A stretch of 54,935 nt of DNA, from assembly GCA_025358295.1 (NCBI GenBank), contig JANYJY010000011.1, forward strand, positions 1 through 54,935, read 5' to 3'. Position 1 is the stretch's first letter. Every line of letters begins with the position of its first letter. The notes beneath the pieces are model-generated. The model was not told where the DNA came from. It saw only the letters and a program-made list of their open reading frames with translations, and did no database searches. The translations under genes were made by a program, and so were the position numbers. The stretch is from Gammaproteobacteria bacterium. GTDB lineage: Bacteria > Pseudomonadota > Gammaproteobacteria > Steroidobacterales > Steroidobacteraceae. Positions 43,085-52,592 of the stretch are shown here, piece by piece.

Positions 43085-44082
43085 ATTCCCCGGCCGATAG
43101 CACCTCAACCGGCGGCCGTCGGCGCGCCATCCTGCTAATGGGTCCAACCGGCACCGGGAAATCCGATCTGGCGCTTCGCTTGGCTGCGGCGCTGCCGCTC
43201 GAGATCATCAGTGTCGACTCTGCGCTGGTTTATCGCGGCATGGACATCGGTACTGCCAAGCCGACGACGGCCGATCGGGCGCGCATTGCCCATCACCTGA
43301 TCGACATCCGCGATCCTGCCGAGCGCTACTCGGCCGGCGAATTCACCAGCGACGCGCTGCAGGCCATGCAGGACATCTGGCGACGGGGGCGCTACCCCCT
43401 GCTGGTAGGGGGCACCATGCTGTATTTTCATGCGTTGAGCTTTGGTCTCGCAGACCTGCCGGCCGGGGATGCCGGCGTTCGAGCCGAGATTGATCGTCAG
43501 GCCGCATCCACAGGGTGGGCATCGATGCACCGAGAACTTGCGCAGGTCGATCCCGCGGCGGCGGCACGCATCCACAGCAACGATCCGCAGCGCATTCAGC
43601 GTGCGCTCGAAGTGTATCGGCTGACGGGGCAGCCGATCAGCCAATTGCAACAACAGCGGATGTCGGTATTTGACGACGTCGCCGTCACAGAATTTATCGT
43701 CGCGCCCCTTGAACGCGGGGATTTGCACACCAGAATCGAAGTGCGCTTCGGTGCGATGTTACACGCCGGCTTGCTGGCGGAGGTGCGGACGTTTTTCGAA
43801 AGAAGCGACTTGAGCGCGGAACATCCGTCGATGCGGGCGGTCGGATATCGGCAATTGTGGCAACATTTAGCGGGAAATTGCGGATTGAAAGAAGCGGCGG
43901 ACCAAGCGATTGCGGCGACGCGGCAACTTGCCAAGCGTCAGTTGACCTGGCTGCGTCGGCGCGATCGCGCGCAATGGTTCGATTCTATGCATCCCGATGT
44001 TGCACGCATGCTGATTGACGCACTGTCTCGGAGCGGATTTGCCGCGGCGTCCGGTGTAACACCGCATGGTGTGCTGTGCTAG
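43081..44082 (+). CDS. miaA: tRNA dimethylallyltransferase
   Basis: A protein of 333 residues with P-loop [20 protein letters not shown], followed by [20 protein letters not shown], the substrate-binding Asp-Ser loop, and later [12 protein letters not shown] and [15 protein letters not shown]. It adds the dimethylallyl group to A37 of tRNAs that read UNN codons. The ATG at 43081 overlaps the mutL stop. It stands before hfq as in most gammaproteobacteria. A small palindrome (GGTGTAACACC, 44053-44063) lies near its end and may belong to the hfq promoter region. Confidence 0.96.
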   Translation: MNSPADSTSTGGRRRAILLMGPTGTGKSDLALRLAAALPLEIISVDSALVYRGMDIGTAKPTTADRARIAHHLIDIRDPAERYSAGEFTSDALQAMQDIWRRGRYPLLVGGTMLYFHALSFGLADLPAGDAGVRAEIDRQAASTGWASMHRELAQVDPAAAARIHSNDPQRIQRALEVYRLTGQPISQLQQQRMSVFDDVAVTEFIVAPLERGDLHTRIEVRFGAMLHAGLLAEVRTFFERSDLSAEHPSMRAVGYRQLWQHLAGNCGLKEAADQAIAATRQLAKRQLTWLRRRDRAQWFDSMHPDVARMLIDALSRSGFAAASGVTPHGVLC

Positions 44083-44161
44083 CATGAACGCGTGTATGCC
44101 TGGACCCGCAGGGAAGCGGTTCGGCAGTCCAAATGACACTAAAAAAGAAGGAGCATTCCCC

Positions 44162-44419
44162 ATGGCCCGTGGCCAGTCACTGCAGGATCCATTTCTAAAT
44201 GCCCTGCGCAAAGAACGCGTGCCCGTCTCAATTTATCTTGTGAACGGCATCAAATTACAGGGACAGATCGATTCGTTCGACCAGTTCGTCGTGTTACTCA
44301 GAAACAGCGTGAGTCAGATGGTCTACAAACACGCCATCTCAACCGTCGTGCCCGCGCGCAACGTGCGACTACCGACCGGCGAGGATGGAGAGGTCACGGA
44401 ACCGGCGATTGTCGAGTGA
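44162..44419 (+). CDS. hfq: RNA chaperone Hfq
   Basis: A protein of 85 residues beginning [20 protein letters not shown]. The Sm1 and Sm2 motifs are clear: [20 protein letters not shown] and [11 protein letters not shown]. The proximal-face and rim residues (QSLQDP, KERVPV) are conserved. It forms a hexamer that pairs small RNAs with mRNAs. A strong ribosome binding site (AAGAAGGAG) precedes the ATG. The C-terminal tail is short ([15 protein letters not shown]), as in many non-enteric gammaproteobacteria. Confidence 0.98.
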   Translation: MARGQSLQDPFLNALRKERVPVSIYLVNGIKLQGQIDSFDQFVVLLRNSVSQMVYKHAISTVVPARNVRLPTGEDGEVTEPAIVE

Positions 44420-44469
44420 CGGCCTGCGCCGTGCTTCGGCCGACATGGCGAGGTCAGGAATACCAGTGA

Positions 44470-45792
44470 GTGGGCGGTTCTCTGCAGTTGTTTGAACGTC
44501 CTCGAGGGGGAGCGCGTGCCGTTCTCGTCGGCGTCGGCATCGGTCAGCCTGTCGATCCCAACGATACCGCTGAATTCTCCGCGCTGGCCGCATCGGCCGG
44601 TGCGCAGGGGGTGGGTGTGGTGCTGGCTTCGCGCGCCCGCCCGGACCCGAAATACTTCGTCGGTTCAGGCAAGGCTGAGGAAATTCGCGCCTGCGCGGAG
44701 GCACTCAATGCCGACGTGATCCTGGTGGATCAGACTCTGACACCAAGCCAGGAGCGCAACCTCGAGAAACTCACAGGCCGTCGAGTATTAGATCGCAATG
44801 GCTTGATTCTAGATATCTTTGCGCAACGCGCCCGCAGTTTCGAGGGCAAACTGCAAGTCGAACTCGCGCAGCTCTCGCACCTCGCCACCCGCCTGGTCCG
44901 CGGTTGGACCCACCTTGAACGCCAGAAGGGCGGCATCGGCTTACGAGGGCCCGGTGAGACTCAGTTGGAGACTGACCGGCGTCTCATTGCGAAGCGTATT
45001 CGCACTTTGAAGTCGCGTCTGGAGAAGCTCGGCAGGCAGCGCGACACAGGCCGGCATGTTCGGCGCGAGGTGCCGGTACCGACTGTCGCGCTGGTGGGTT
45101 ATACCAACGCCGGCAAGTCCACCCTTTTCAATGCGTTGACAGGCTCATCGGCCTATGTGGCCGATCAGTTGTTTGCGACTCTCGACCCGACCGTGCGGCA
45201 GGTCAAATTGGCAGGTGTGGGCGAGGTGGTGCTTGCGGACACGGTCGGCTTCGTGCGCGCGCTGCCTCACGAGTTGGTGGCGGCGTTCCGCTCAACTCTG
45301 CAGGAGGCGCGCGACGCCGATCTATTGCTGCATGTCGTGGACGCCAGCGACCCGCTGCGCGACGAGCGCATCGACCAGGTTCGCGAGGTGTTGCGCGGCA
45401 TCGGTGCCGGCGACATCCGCGAATTGGTGGTGCTCAATAAAATCGATTTGGTCGGGGAAAAGCCCCGGGTCGTGCAGGGCCCGGACGGCATTGCGGCGTT
45501 GGTATCCGCGTCCGCGGCCACGGGCGAGGGCCTGCCGGGTTTGCGCGAGGCTTTGGCCCATGCCGTGCGCCCCAATCAAGTACGGCGTACTCTGCACCTT
45601 GAGTTGCTGGCTGCAGCGGTGCGTTCGGACCTGTATCGGCGTAATGCCGTACGCACCGAACGGCAATGTGAGGACGGCAGCTGGGACCTTGACGTCGAAC
45701 TCGAATTGAACGAGGTTGCCAAATTATTAGGCAACAAGGGCGTCAAATTGGTGGACACTAAACGACGAGCCCGCGAACAGCGCGTCGCTTAA
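44470..45792 (+). CDS. hflX: GTPase HflX
   Basis: A protein of 440 residues that binds the 50S ribosome and splits stalled or heat-stressed ribosomes. The N-terminal HflX domain is followed by the GTPase motifs: G1 VALVGYTNAGKSTLFN, G3 VLADTVGFVRALPHEL and G4 VVLNKIDLV. A family motif in the N-terminal domain is IGLRGPGETQLETDRR. The start is GTG at 44470; a TTG at 44488 would give FERPRGGARAVLVG at the N-terminus, which matches many homologues closely. No ATG is available. Confidence 0.93.
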   Translation: MGGSLQLFERPRGGARAVLVGVGIGQPVDPNDTAEFSALAASAGAQGVGVVLASRARPDPKYFVGSGKAEEIRACAEALNADVILVDQTLTPSQERNLEKLTGRRVLDRNGLILDIFAQRARSFEGKLQVELAQLSHLATRLVRGWTHLERQKGGIGLRGPGETQLETDRRLIAKRIRTLKSRLEKLGRQRDTGRHVRREVPVPTVALVGYTNAGKSTLFNALTGSSAYVADQLFATLDPTVRQVKLAGVGEVVLADTVGFVRALPHELVAAFRSTLQEARDADLLLHVVDASDPLRDERIDQVREVLRGIGAGDIRELVVLNKIDLVGEKPRVVQGPDGIAALVSASAATGEGLPGLREALAHAVRPNQVRRTLHLELLAAAVRSDLYRRNAVRTERQCEDGSWDLDVELELNEVAKLLGNKGVKLVDTKRRAREQRVA

Positions 45793-45799
45793 GCTTCTC

Positions 45800-45827
45800 T
45801 TGTAGGCGACGGGTCGGCTGTTAGAAT
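45800..45827 (+). promoter_or_regulatory. Candidate extended -10 promoter of hflK
   Basis: TAGAAT (45822-45827) preceded by TG two bases upstream forms an extended -10 box. TTGTAG (45800-45805) is a weak -35 box with a 16-bp spacer. It stands 30 bases before the hflK ATG at 45857. Confidence 0.45.
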
Positions 45828-45856
45828 GCGCCGCTCCTCACACATAGGCATTACGC

Positions 45857-46996
45857 ATGGCTTGGAACGAACCCGGAGGCGAGAAACGCAATCCCTGGAA
45901 CCGCCCGCAGCAGTCGCAAAACGATTTGGACGACGTGCTGCGAAATTTACAGCGTCGGCTGTCGGCGCTGTTCGGGCGCGGCGGAGGCGCAACCGGCGGT
46001 GGAGCGGTGCCGGGCCCCTCGAACTTCGGCAAGGGCATGAGCAGCATACTCGTGCTGATCGGGGCTGTATGGATCGGCAGCGGTTTGTATCGGGTCGATG
46101 CGCAGGAGCGCGCGGTGGTGTTGCGCTTCGGCAAATATCTGCAGACCACGGGTCCCGGCTACAACTGGCATCTGCCGTGGCCGATCGAACGCAAGATCAT
46201 CGTAAATGTCTCGCACCAGTACAGCGTGGTCGACGACGCCAGCATGCTGACGGCGGACACCAATCTCGTCGAGGTCAAGTCCGCGGTTCAGTACATCCAG
46301 CCCGATGCGATGAAGTTGCTGTTCAAAGTGCGCGACGTCGAGGAGACGCTCAATCAGGTCAGCGAAAGCGCGGTGCGCGAAGCCGTCGGTCAGGCATCGC
46401 TCGATAAGGCTCTGGCACTGGATCCTTCGATCGCCGATCGCGCCAAACTTCTCTTGCAGCGCACGTTGGACAACTACGACATGGGCGTTCACATATTGAG
46501 CGTGAACTTCACCGGTGTGAATGTGCCGGAGGCCGTGCAGGACGCGCAGCGCGACGCCATCAAGGCGGATAAGGATCGTCAGCGCTATCAGCAGGAGGCG
46601 GAAATTTATCGCAACGACGTGCTGCCTCGGGCCCGCGGCGCGGCGGCAAAAGAAGTCCTGGATGCCGAAGCGTACCGCCTGCAAGTGCTCGCTCTGGCGC
46701 AAGGCGAGACTGCGCGGTTCGATCAGGTGCTCTCTCAGTATGAGCACGCGCCGGCTGTCACGCGTGAACGCATGTATCTCGAGACAATGGAAAACGTGTA
46801 CAAGAATTCCCGCAAGGTGATCGTCGATACCAAGAACGGCAGCAGCCTGCTGTATCTGCCGCTCGATAAGCTGGTCTCGCCCGGTCCGCAGTCTGTTGCC
46901 ATGCCAAACGACACCATGACGGTACCGCCGGCAAGGGTGCCCGAGGTCCAAGTGGGGACGTTGGAAGATCCGGCGCGCGCGCGTGGGGTGCGCTGA
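45857..46996 (+). CDS. hflK: FtsH protease modulator HflK
   Basis: A protein of 379 residues of the SPFH/band 7 family. The N-terminus MAWNEPGGEKRNPWNRP and a Gly-rich stretch (GRGGGATGGGAVPGPSNFG) precede one membrane helix (MSSILVLIGAVWIGSGLYRV). The band 7 domain follows, with ERAVVLRFGKYLQTTGPGYN at its start, and a coiled coil (DAQRDAIKADKDRQRYQQEA). With HflC it forms a large periplasmic-side complex around FtsH and controls its activity on membrane proteins. The stop shares a base with the hflC start. Confidence 0.96.
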   Translation: MAWNEPGGEKRNPWNRPQQSQNDLDDVLRNLQRRLSALFGRGGGATGGGAVPGPSNFGKGMSSILVLIGAVWIGSGLYRVDAQERAVVLRFGKYLQTTGPGYNWHLPWPIERKIIVNVSHQYSVVDDASMLTADTNLVEVKSAVQYIQPDAMKLLFKVRDVEETLNQVSESAVREAVGQASLDKALALDPSIADRAKLLLQRTLDNYDMGVHILSVNFTGVNVPEAVQDAQRDAIKADKDRQRYQQEAEIYRNDVLPRARGAAAKEVLDAEAYRLQVLALAQGETARFDQVLSQYEHAPAVTRERMYLETMENVYKNSRKVIVDTKNGSSLLYLPLDKLVSPGPQSVAMPNDTMTVPPARVPEVQVGTLEDPARARGVR

Positions 46997-47873
46997 TGCA
47001 AAACAGAATCCTGTATGTCTTGCTGTCGGTGGTTGCCCTCATTCTGGTGGTGCGCGCCAGCGTGTTCACCGTGGGCGAAGGCCAGCTTGCCATCAAGTCG
47101 ATCGGCGGTGAAATTGTCGATGCAAATTTCCAGCCGGGATTGCATTTTCGGATCCCCCTGTTCGAAGAGGTGAGCCGCTTCGACAAGAGGCTCATCACTC
47201 AGCTGTATCGGCAGGAGCCGTTCCTGACGCGCGAGCAAGAGCAGCTCAAGGTCGATTTCTACGTCAAGTGGCGCATCAATAATTTGCGTCGCTACTATGA
47301 AGCGACCGGCGGTACGGAAGAAGTAGCGAACGATCGCCTGGGTGAAACCATCAAAGACAGCATCAAGACCGTCGTGACGCAGCGCACGCTGCAGCAGGTG
47401 GTCACCGCCGAGCGCGCGGACTTTACTGAGTCGATGATGAAGAATGCGCGGCCAGCTGCCGATCAGCTAGGGGTGGATCTGGTCGATGTACGCATCACCA
47501 AGATTGACTTGCCGCAGCAGGTTCAGGATTCCGTTTTCGAACGGATGCGCGCGACGTTCAAGGCGCAGGCCGCCAAATTGCGCGCCGAAGGCATTGAGTC
47601 CTCCGAGCGCACCCGCGCCGATGCAAATAAACAGCAGACTGAAATTCTCGCCGACGCTGCGCGTCAGGCGGGTCAGATTCGCGGACAGGGAGATGCCTCG
47701 GCCAGCGAAGTGTATGCCAAGGTGTATTCCAAGAATGCGGAGTTTTATAGCTTCTATCGCAGCATGCAGTCATATCGCGAGGCCGTGGGAACCCAGGGCG
47801 ATGTACTGGTGGTTGCGCCGGACAATGCTTACTTCAAATACTTCAATAAGTCGCAGTCGCAGCCTCCGGCGCG

Positions 47874-47877
<4 letters not shown>
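46996..47877 (+). CDS. hflC: FtsH protease modulator HflC
   Basis: A protein of 293 residues, SPFH family, beginning MQNRILYVLLSVVALILVVR as membrane anchor. It continues FTVGEGQLAIKSIGGEIVDA, with the band 7 domain, and has the coiled coil AEGIESSERTRADANKQQTE. The C-terminal YKVYSKNAEFYSFYRSMQSY-like segment (KVYSKNAEFYSFYRSMQSYR) is typical of HflC. Partner of HflK. The stop overlaps the DUF2065 gene in ATGA. Confidence 0.96.
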
Positions 47878-49374
<1,497 letters not shown>

Positions 49375-49398
49375 GTCCCAAGCCGGGGATGAACAACA

Positions 49399-50706
49399 AT
49401 GACTTTGAATACCGCCGTCTCGGCCGGGCATGCTGCAACCTCTGCCGGCAGCGAGGCTGACGCCGGCTATTCGACCGATCTGAAGGCCTTCGTGATCGCA
49501 CTATTCTTTGCGTTTGGCGGAATCACCAGCCTCAACGACATCATCATCCCGAAGCTCAAGGCGCTGTTCACCCTGTCGTACGGCGAGGTGATGCTGGTGC
49601 AGTCGGCATTTTTCGCGGCGTACTTCATCATGTCGATTCCCGCGGCGGCACTGGTGCGGCGCGTCGGTTATATGCGCTCCGCAGTCGTCGGTCTGCTGAC
49701 TATGACCGCCGGATGCCTGCTATTCATTCCAGCATCCTCACATGGCGTGTTTGGCCTTTTTTTGGTGGCCTTATTCGTGTTGGCGTCGGGCATTACCACG
49801 GTCCAGGTGGTATCGAATCCATTGATTTCCATGCTGGGGCCTACGAGCACCGCCAGCAGCCGATTGACCTTTGCACAGGCATTCAATTCTTTGGGCACCA
49901 GCATCTTTCCGTACGTCGGTTCAATTCTGATTCTTGGCTCGCTCGCGACCGTCGATGCCGCGACCCTGTCCGGCGCAGCGCTTGCTGCCTTTCGCCGCGT
50001 TCAGACCCAGGTGGTGGTTCACACCTACATCGGGCTCGCCATTGCGCTCGTGCTGTTGGCCGGTGTCGTTTGGTTGCGCCGCAAGGGTCTGGTCGAGACG
50101 CGCGCGCCGTCGACACCTATCTTGCGCGCATTCAATTTGCTGACGCGGCCGCGATTTTCACTCGGTGCGCTGTGTATTTTTCTCTATGTGGGCGGCGAGG
50201 TGGCCGTCGGGTCGCTCATCGTCAACTACCTGATGCAGCCCACGGTATTCGATATGGCACCCGCGGCTGCCGGTAAGCATTTGATCTACTACTGGGGCGG
50301 CGCCATGGTGGGCAGGTTCATCGGCGCGTGGTTGCTGCGGTTGTTTGCGCCGGGCAAAGTGCTGGTGAGCGCGGCGCTGATGGTGATCACGCTGCTGACG
50401 GTCTCGGCGAATACCGACGGCGCCGTTTCTGGGTGGTCGTTGCTCGCCATCGGGCTGTTCAATTCCGTCATGTTTCCGACGATTTTTACCCTGGCCAGCG
50501 AGGGCCTGGGCAGGCGCGCGGCGGAGGGATCCGGCGTGATTTGCATGGCGATCGTGGGCGGCGCCATCGTGCCGCTGATCACGGGCCAAGCGGCGGATTA
50601 TTGGGGCTTGAAGCAGGCGTTGCTCGTGCCTGCGGCATGCTACTTCACCATTCTCGCCTACGGTTGGTTTGCGCGCCGGCCCCTGCCTTCGAGCGGCGTT
50701 GCTTAG
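49399..50706 (+). CDS. MFS sugar transporter, FucP family
   Basis: An integral membrane protein of 435 residues with about 12 helices. FVIALFFAFGGITSLNDIII is the first helix with the conserved Asn and Asp of the FucP/GluP family, and VVSNPLISMLGPTSTASSRL and FAQAFNSLGTSIFPYVGSI are strong family signatures. These proteins carry fucose, glucose, galactose or N-acetylglucosamine with protons. The exact sugar cannot be read from the sequence. It lies 24 bases after purA, without a functional link. Its stop overlaps the opposing DUF3096 gene. Confidence 0.92.
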   Translation: MTLNTAVSAGHAATSAGSEADAGYSTDLKAFVIALFFAFGGITSLNDIIIPKLKALFTLSYGEVMLVQSAFFAAYFIMSIPAAALVRRVGYMRSAVVGLLTMTAGCLLFIPASSHGVFGLFLVALFVLASGITTVQVVSNPLISMLGPTSTASSRLTFAQAFNSLGTSIFPYVGSILILGSLATVDAATLSGAALAAFRRVQTQVVVHTYIGLAIALVLLAGVVWLRRKGLVETRAPSTPILRAFNLLTRPRFSLGALCIFLYVGGEVAVGSLIVNYLMQPTVFDMAPAAAGKHLIYYWGGAMVGRFIGAWLLRLFAPGKVLVSAALMVITLLTVSANTDGAVSGWSLLAIGLFNSVMFPTIFTLASEGLGRRAAEGSGVICMAIVGGAIVPLITGQAADYWGLKQALLVPAACYFTILAYGWFARRPLPSSGVA

Positions 50707-50858
50707 AGGTGCAAGGCGCCGTTGCCGCCGAGCAAGCCGAGCAGGCCGGTGACGATCAGATAAATGGCGATGATGTAGTTGAGCAACCGCGGCACGATCA
50801 AAATGAAGATGCCGGCGATGAGTGCGACCAGGGGAGCAAGACTTATGCTCATATGCAT
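50703..50858 (-). CDS. DUF3096 mini membrane protein
   Basis: A protein of 51 residues: after MHMSISLAPLVALIAG come ILIVPRLLNYIIAIYLIVTG and a Gly/Leu-rich end. This matches the short DUF3096 family, which has two membrane helices around a PRLLNY turn. A good Shine-Dalgarno sequence (GGAGGT, five bases before the first ATG) supports it. Function unknown. It is the last gene of a small minus-strand set with the OFA transporter, and its stop overlaps that of the opposing MFS gene. Confidence 0.8.
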   Translation of the reverse strand: MHMSISLAPLVALIAGIFILIVPRLLNYIIAIYLIVTGLLGLLGGNGALHL

Positions 50859-50888
50859 TGCGACCTCCGATGGGGCTCGGGCCCCGTG

Positions 50889-50987
50889 TTATTGAAACAG
50901 CTTCAGGGCATTCTGCAGAGTCTTCATCACGCCCCACAATAGCGGAATTCCCACAGCTAGCCACAGAACTATGAGTCGTCCGTTCAT
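50889..50987 (-). CDS. MFS transporter small subunit-like protein
   Basis: A predicted protein of only 32 residues: MNGRLIVLWLAVGIPLLWG, then a short amphipathic end VMKTLQNALKLFQ. It has one membrane helix. The ATG overlaps the stop of the OFA transporter gene in ATGA, so the two are translationally coupled. Short proteins of this pattern are known as 'MFS transporter small subunit' next to OFA-family transporters; this call relies on that pattern. It probably binds the transporter in the membrane. Confidence 0.7.
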   Translation of the reverse strand: MNGRLIVLWLAVGIPLLWGVMKTLQNALKLFQ

Positions 50988-52342
50988 GACTGGGTGCTCC
51001 CGCGGTAGTGAAACTTCTCGTTCACCGCGCGCATGGCGAAATTGCACAAGAATCCGATCAACAGCAGGCCGCACATGATGTACATCGTGACCGAGTACGC
51101 CTGTGCCTTGGGTACGCCGCCGTCGATTTGGTACTGACGAATGTAATTCACGAGCATGGGACCGAGAACCCCCGCCACCGACCATGCGGTCAACAGCCTG
51201 CCGTGGATGGCACCGACCTGATAGGTGCCGAACATGTCGCGCAGGTATGCCGGAATGGTGGCGAAACCGCCGCCGTACATGGAGAGAATGACGCAGAACG
51301 CGGCCACGAACAGCGGAATGGAGCCGATATGCCCCAGCGTCGGCACAGCCGAATAGAGCAGTATCCCGAGCACGAAGAAGACCATGTAGGTATTGCGCCG
51401 GCCGATGTAATCGGAGGTCGAGGCCCAGAAGAATCGGCCGGCCATGTTGAACAGGCTGATCAAGCCGACGAAGCCTGCGGCGGCGGCCGGCGTCACGCGG
51501 CCGCTGAAGATTTCCTGAATCATCGGCGACGCCTGTCCGAGCACGCCGATACCGGCCGTGACGTTCATGCACAGGACCACCCATAGCAGCCAGAATTGCG
51601 GCGTGCGCCACGCCATGTCCACCGCCACATTGGCGGCGGTCACGAGTTGCTTGGGTTCTGCCGGTGCGGTCCAACCCGTGGGCTTCCAATCGGCCGGAGG
51701 CACGCGTATTGCGCATACGCCGATCATCATGAACATGAAGTAGATGACGCCCATGGTGACGAAGGTTTCGAGCACGCCGTTCGATACCGCGGTTTTGAAA
51801 TGATCCATGAGAATCACCGACAGCGGCGCCGCAATCAGCGCACCGCCGCCGAAACCCATGATGGCCATGCCCGTGGCCATGCCGGGCCGATCCGGAAACC
51901 ATTTGATGAGTGTCGATACGGGGGAAATATAGCCTATGCCGAGGCCGCAGCCGCCGAGCGTGCCGTACCCTAAGTAGACCAGCCAAAGCTGATGCAGGTG
52001 AATGCCGACCGCGGCGACGATGAAGCCGCCGCTGAAGCACATCGCAGCCGTGAACATGGATTTGCGTGGACCGACTCGTTCGACCCAGCGTCCGAATAGG
52101 GCGGCGGATAGTCCTAGAAAGGCGATGGCAATGGAAAACACCCAGCCCACTTCCTTCAAGTTCCAGTCACCGTGCGCCGAGGCACTGAGTCCAATCAATT
52201 TGGTCAGCGGCAGATTGAAGGTGGAGAAGGCGTACGCCTGACCGATGGACAAGTGAACTGCGAGGGCGGCGGGGGGGACCAGGAAGCGATTGAAACTCGG
52301 CGGCGCGACCGTCTGTTGGCGATCCAAGAACGATGCAGTCAT
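50984..52342 (-). CDS. OFA-family (oxalate/formate antiporter) MFS transporter
   Basis: A protein of 452 residues with 12 predicted helices. LSIGQAYAFSTFNLPLTKLI and KEVGWVFSIAIAFLGLSAAL are typical of OFA proteins, as is YGTLGGCGLGIGYISPVSTL, and WFPDRPGMATGMAIMGFGGG. The family exchanges small monocarboxylates or dicarboxylates such as oxalate and formate; some members carry lactate or pyruvate. Substrate not predictable. TACAAT (minus strand, 52364-52369) is a possible -10 box, and a small AGGGG/CCCCT inverted repeat lies directly upstream of it at 52371-52385. Confidence 0.9.
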   Translation of the reverse strand: MTASFLDRQQTVAPPSFNRFLVPPAALAVHLSIGQAYAFSTFNLPLTKLIGLSASAHGDWNLKEVGWVFSIAIAFLGLSAALFGRWVERVGPRKSMFTAAMCFSGGFIVAAVGIHLHQLWLVYLGYGTLGGCGLGIGYISPVSTLIKWFPDRPGMATGMAIMGFGGGALIAAPLSVILMDHFKTAVSNGVLETFVTMGVIYFMFMMIGVCAIRVPPADWKPTGWTAPAEPKQLVTAANVAVDMAWRTPQFWLLWVVLCMNVTAGIGVLGQASPMIQEIFSGRVTPAAAAGFVGLISLFNMAGRFFWASTSDYIGRRNTYMVFFVLGILLYSAVPTLGHIGSIPLFVAAFCVILSMYGGGFATIPAYLRDMFGTYQVGAIHGRLLTAWSVAGVLGPMLVNYIRQYQIDGGVPKAQAYSVTMYIMCGLLLIGFLCNFAMRAVNEKFHYRGSTQS

Positions 52343-52592
52343 AGATGGCCCTATCGGTTGTTAATTGTAGAGGGGGCGATCCCCTTTAATATGCTCGCTG
52401 CGGCACCGCTTGTCACTACGGGCGTGCCCGGCGAGCGCTCACAGCGTGGCCGTCCGGCCTGCGAAGCCTGTCACAATCCGGCAATGGCGGCGGACCGTAG
52501 TCCGCCAAGCGGCTGCGTCCGCGCAGGGAAACGTAAAACCGTGACTTCAGCTATCGAACCCATGCCGCGAAACCCGTACTTTGGACCCACTC
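52343..52592. other. Intergenic region between the OFA transporter and the diguanylate cyclase
   Basis: This 250-bp gap separates divergent genes. It contains the hairpin GGCGGAC-CGTA-GTCCGCC (52489-52506), with a seven-base-pair stem and a tetraloop, and the inverted repeat at 52371-52385. I compared it by eye with the c-di-GMP riboswitch pattern and found no match. No gene is supported here. Confidence 0.4.

Noticed and set aside
50889-52040. Alternative-frame ORF of 383 codons within the OFA transporter gene
   Set aside because: The transporter frame has clear membrane helices and motifs; this frame is Arg/His-rich. Only its last 32 codons, which lie beyond the transporter, are real.
52343-52592. 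Possible c-di-GMP riboswitch before the diguanylate cyclase
   Set aside because: The conserved blocks of the known riboswitch classes were not found; only simple hairpins are present.
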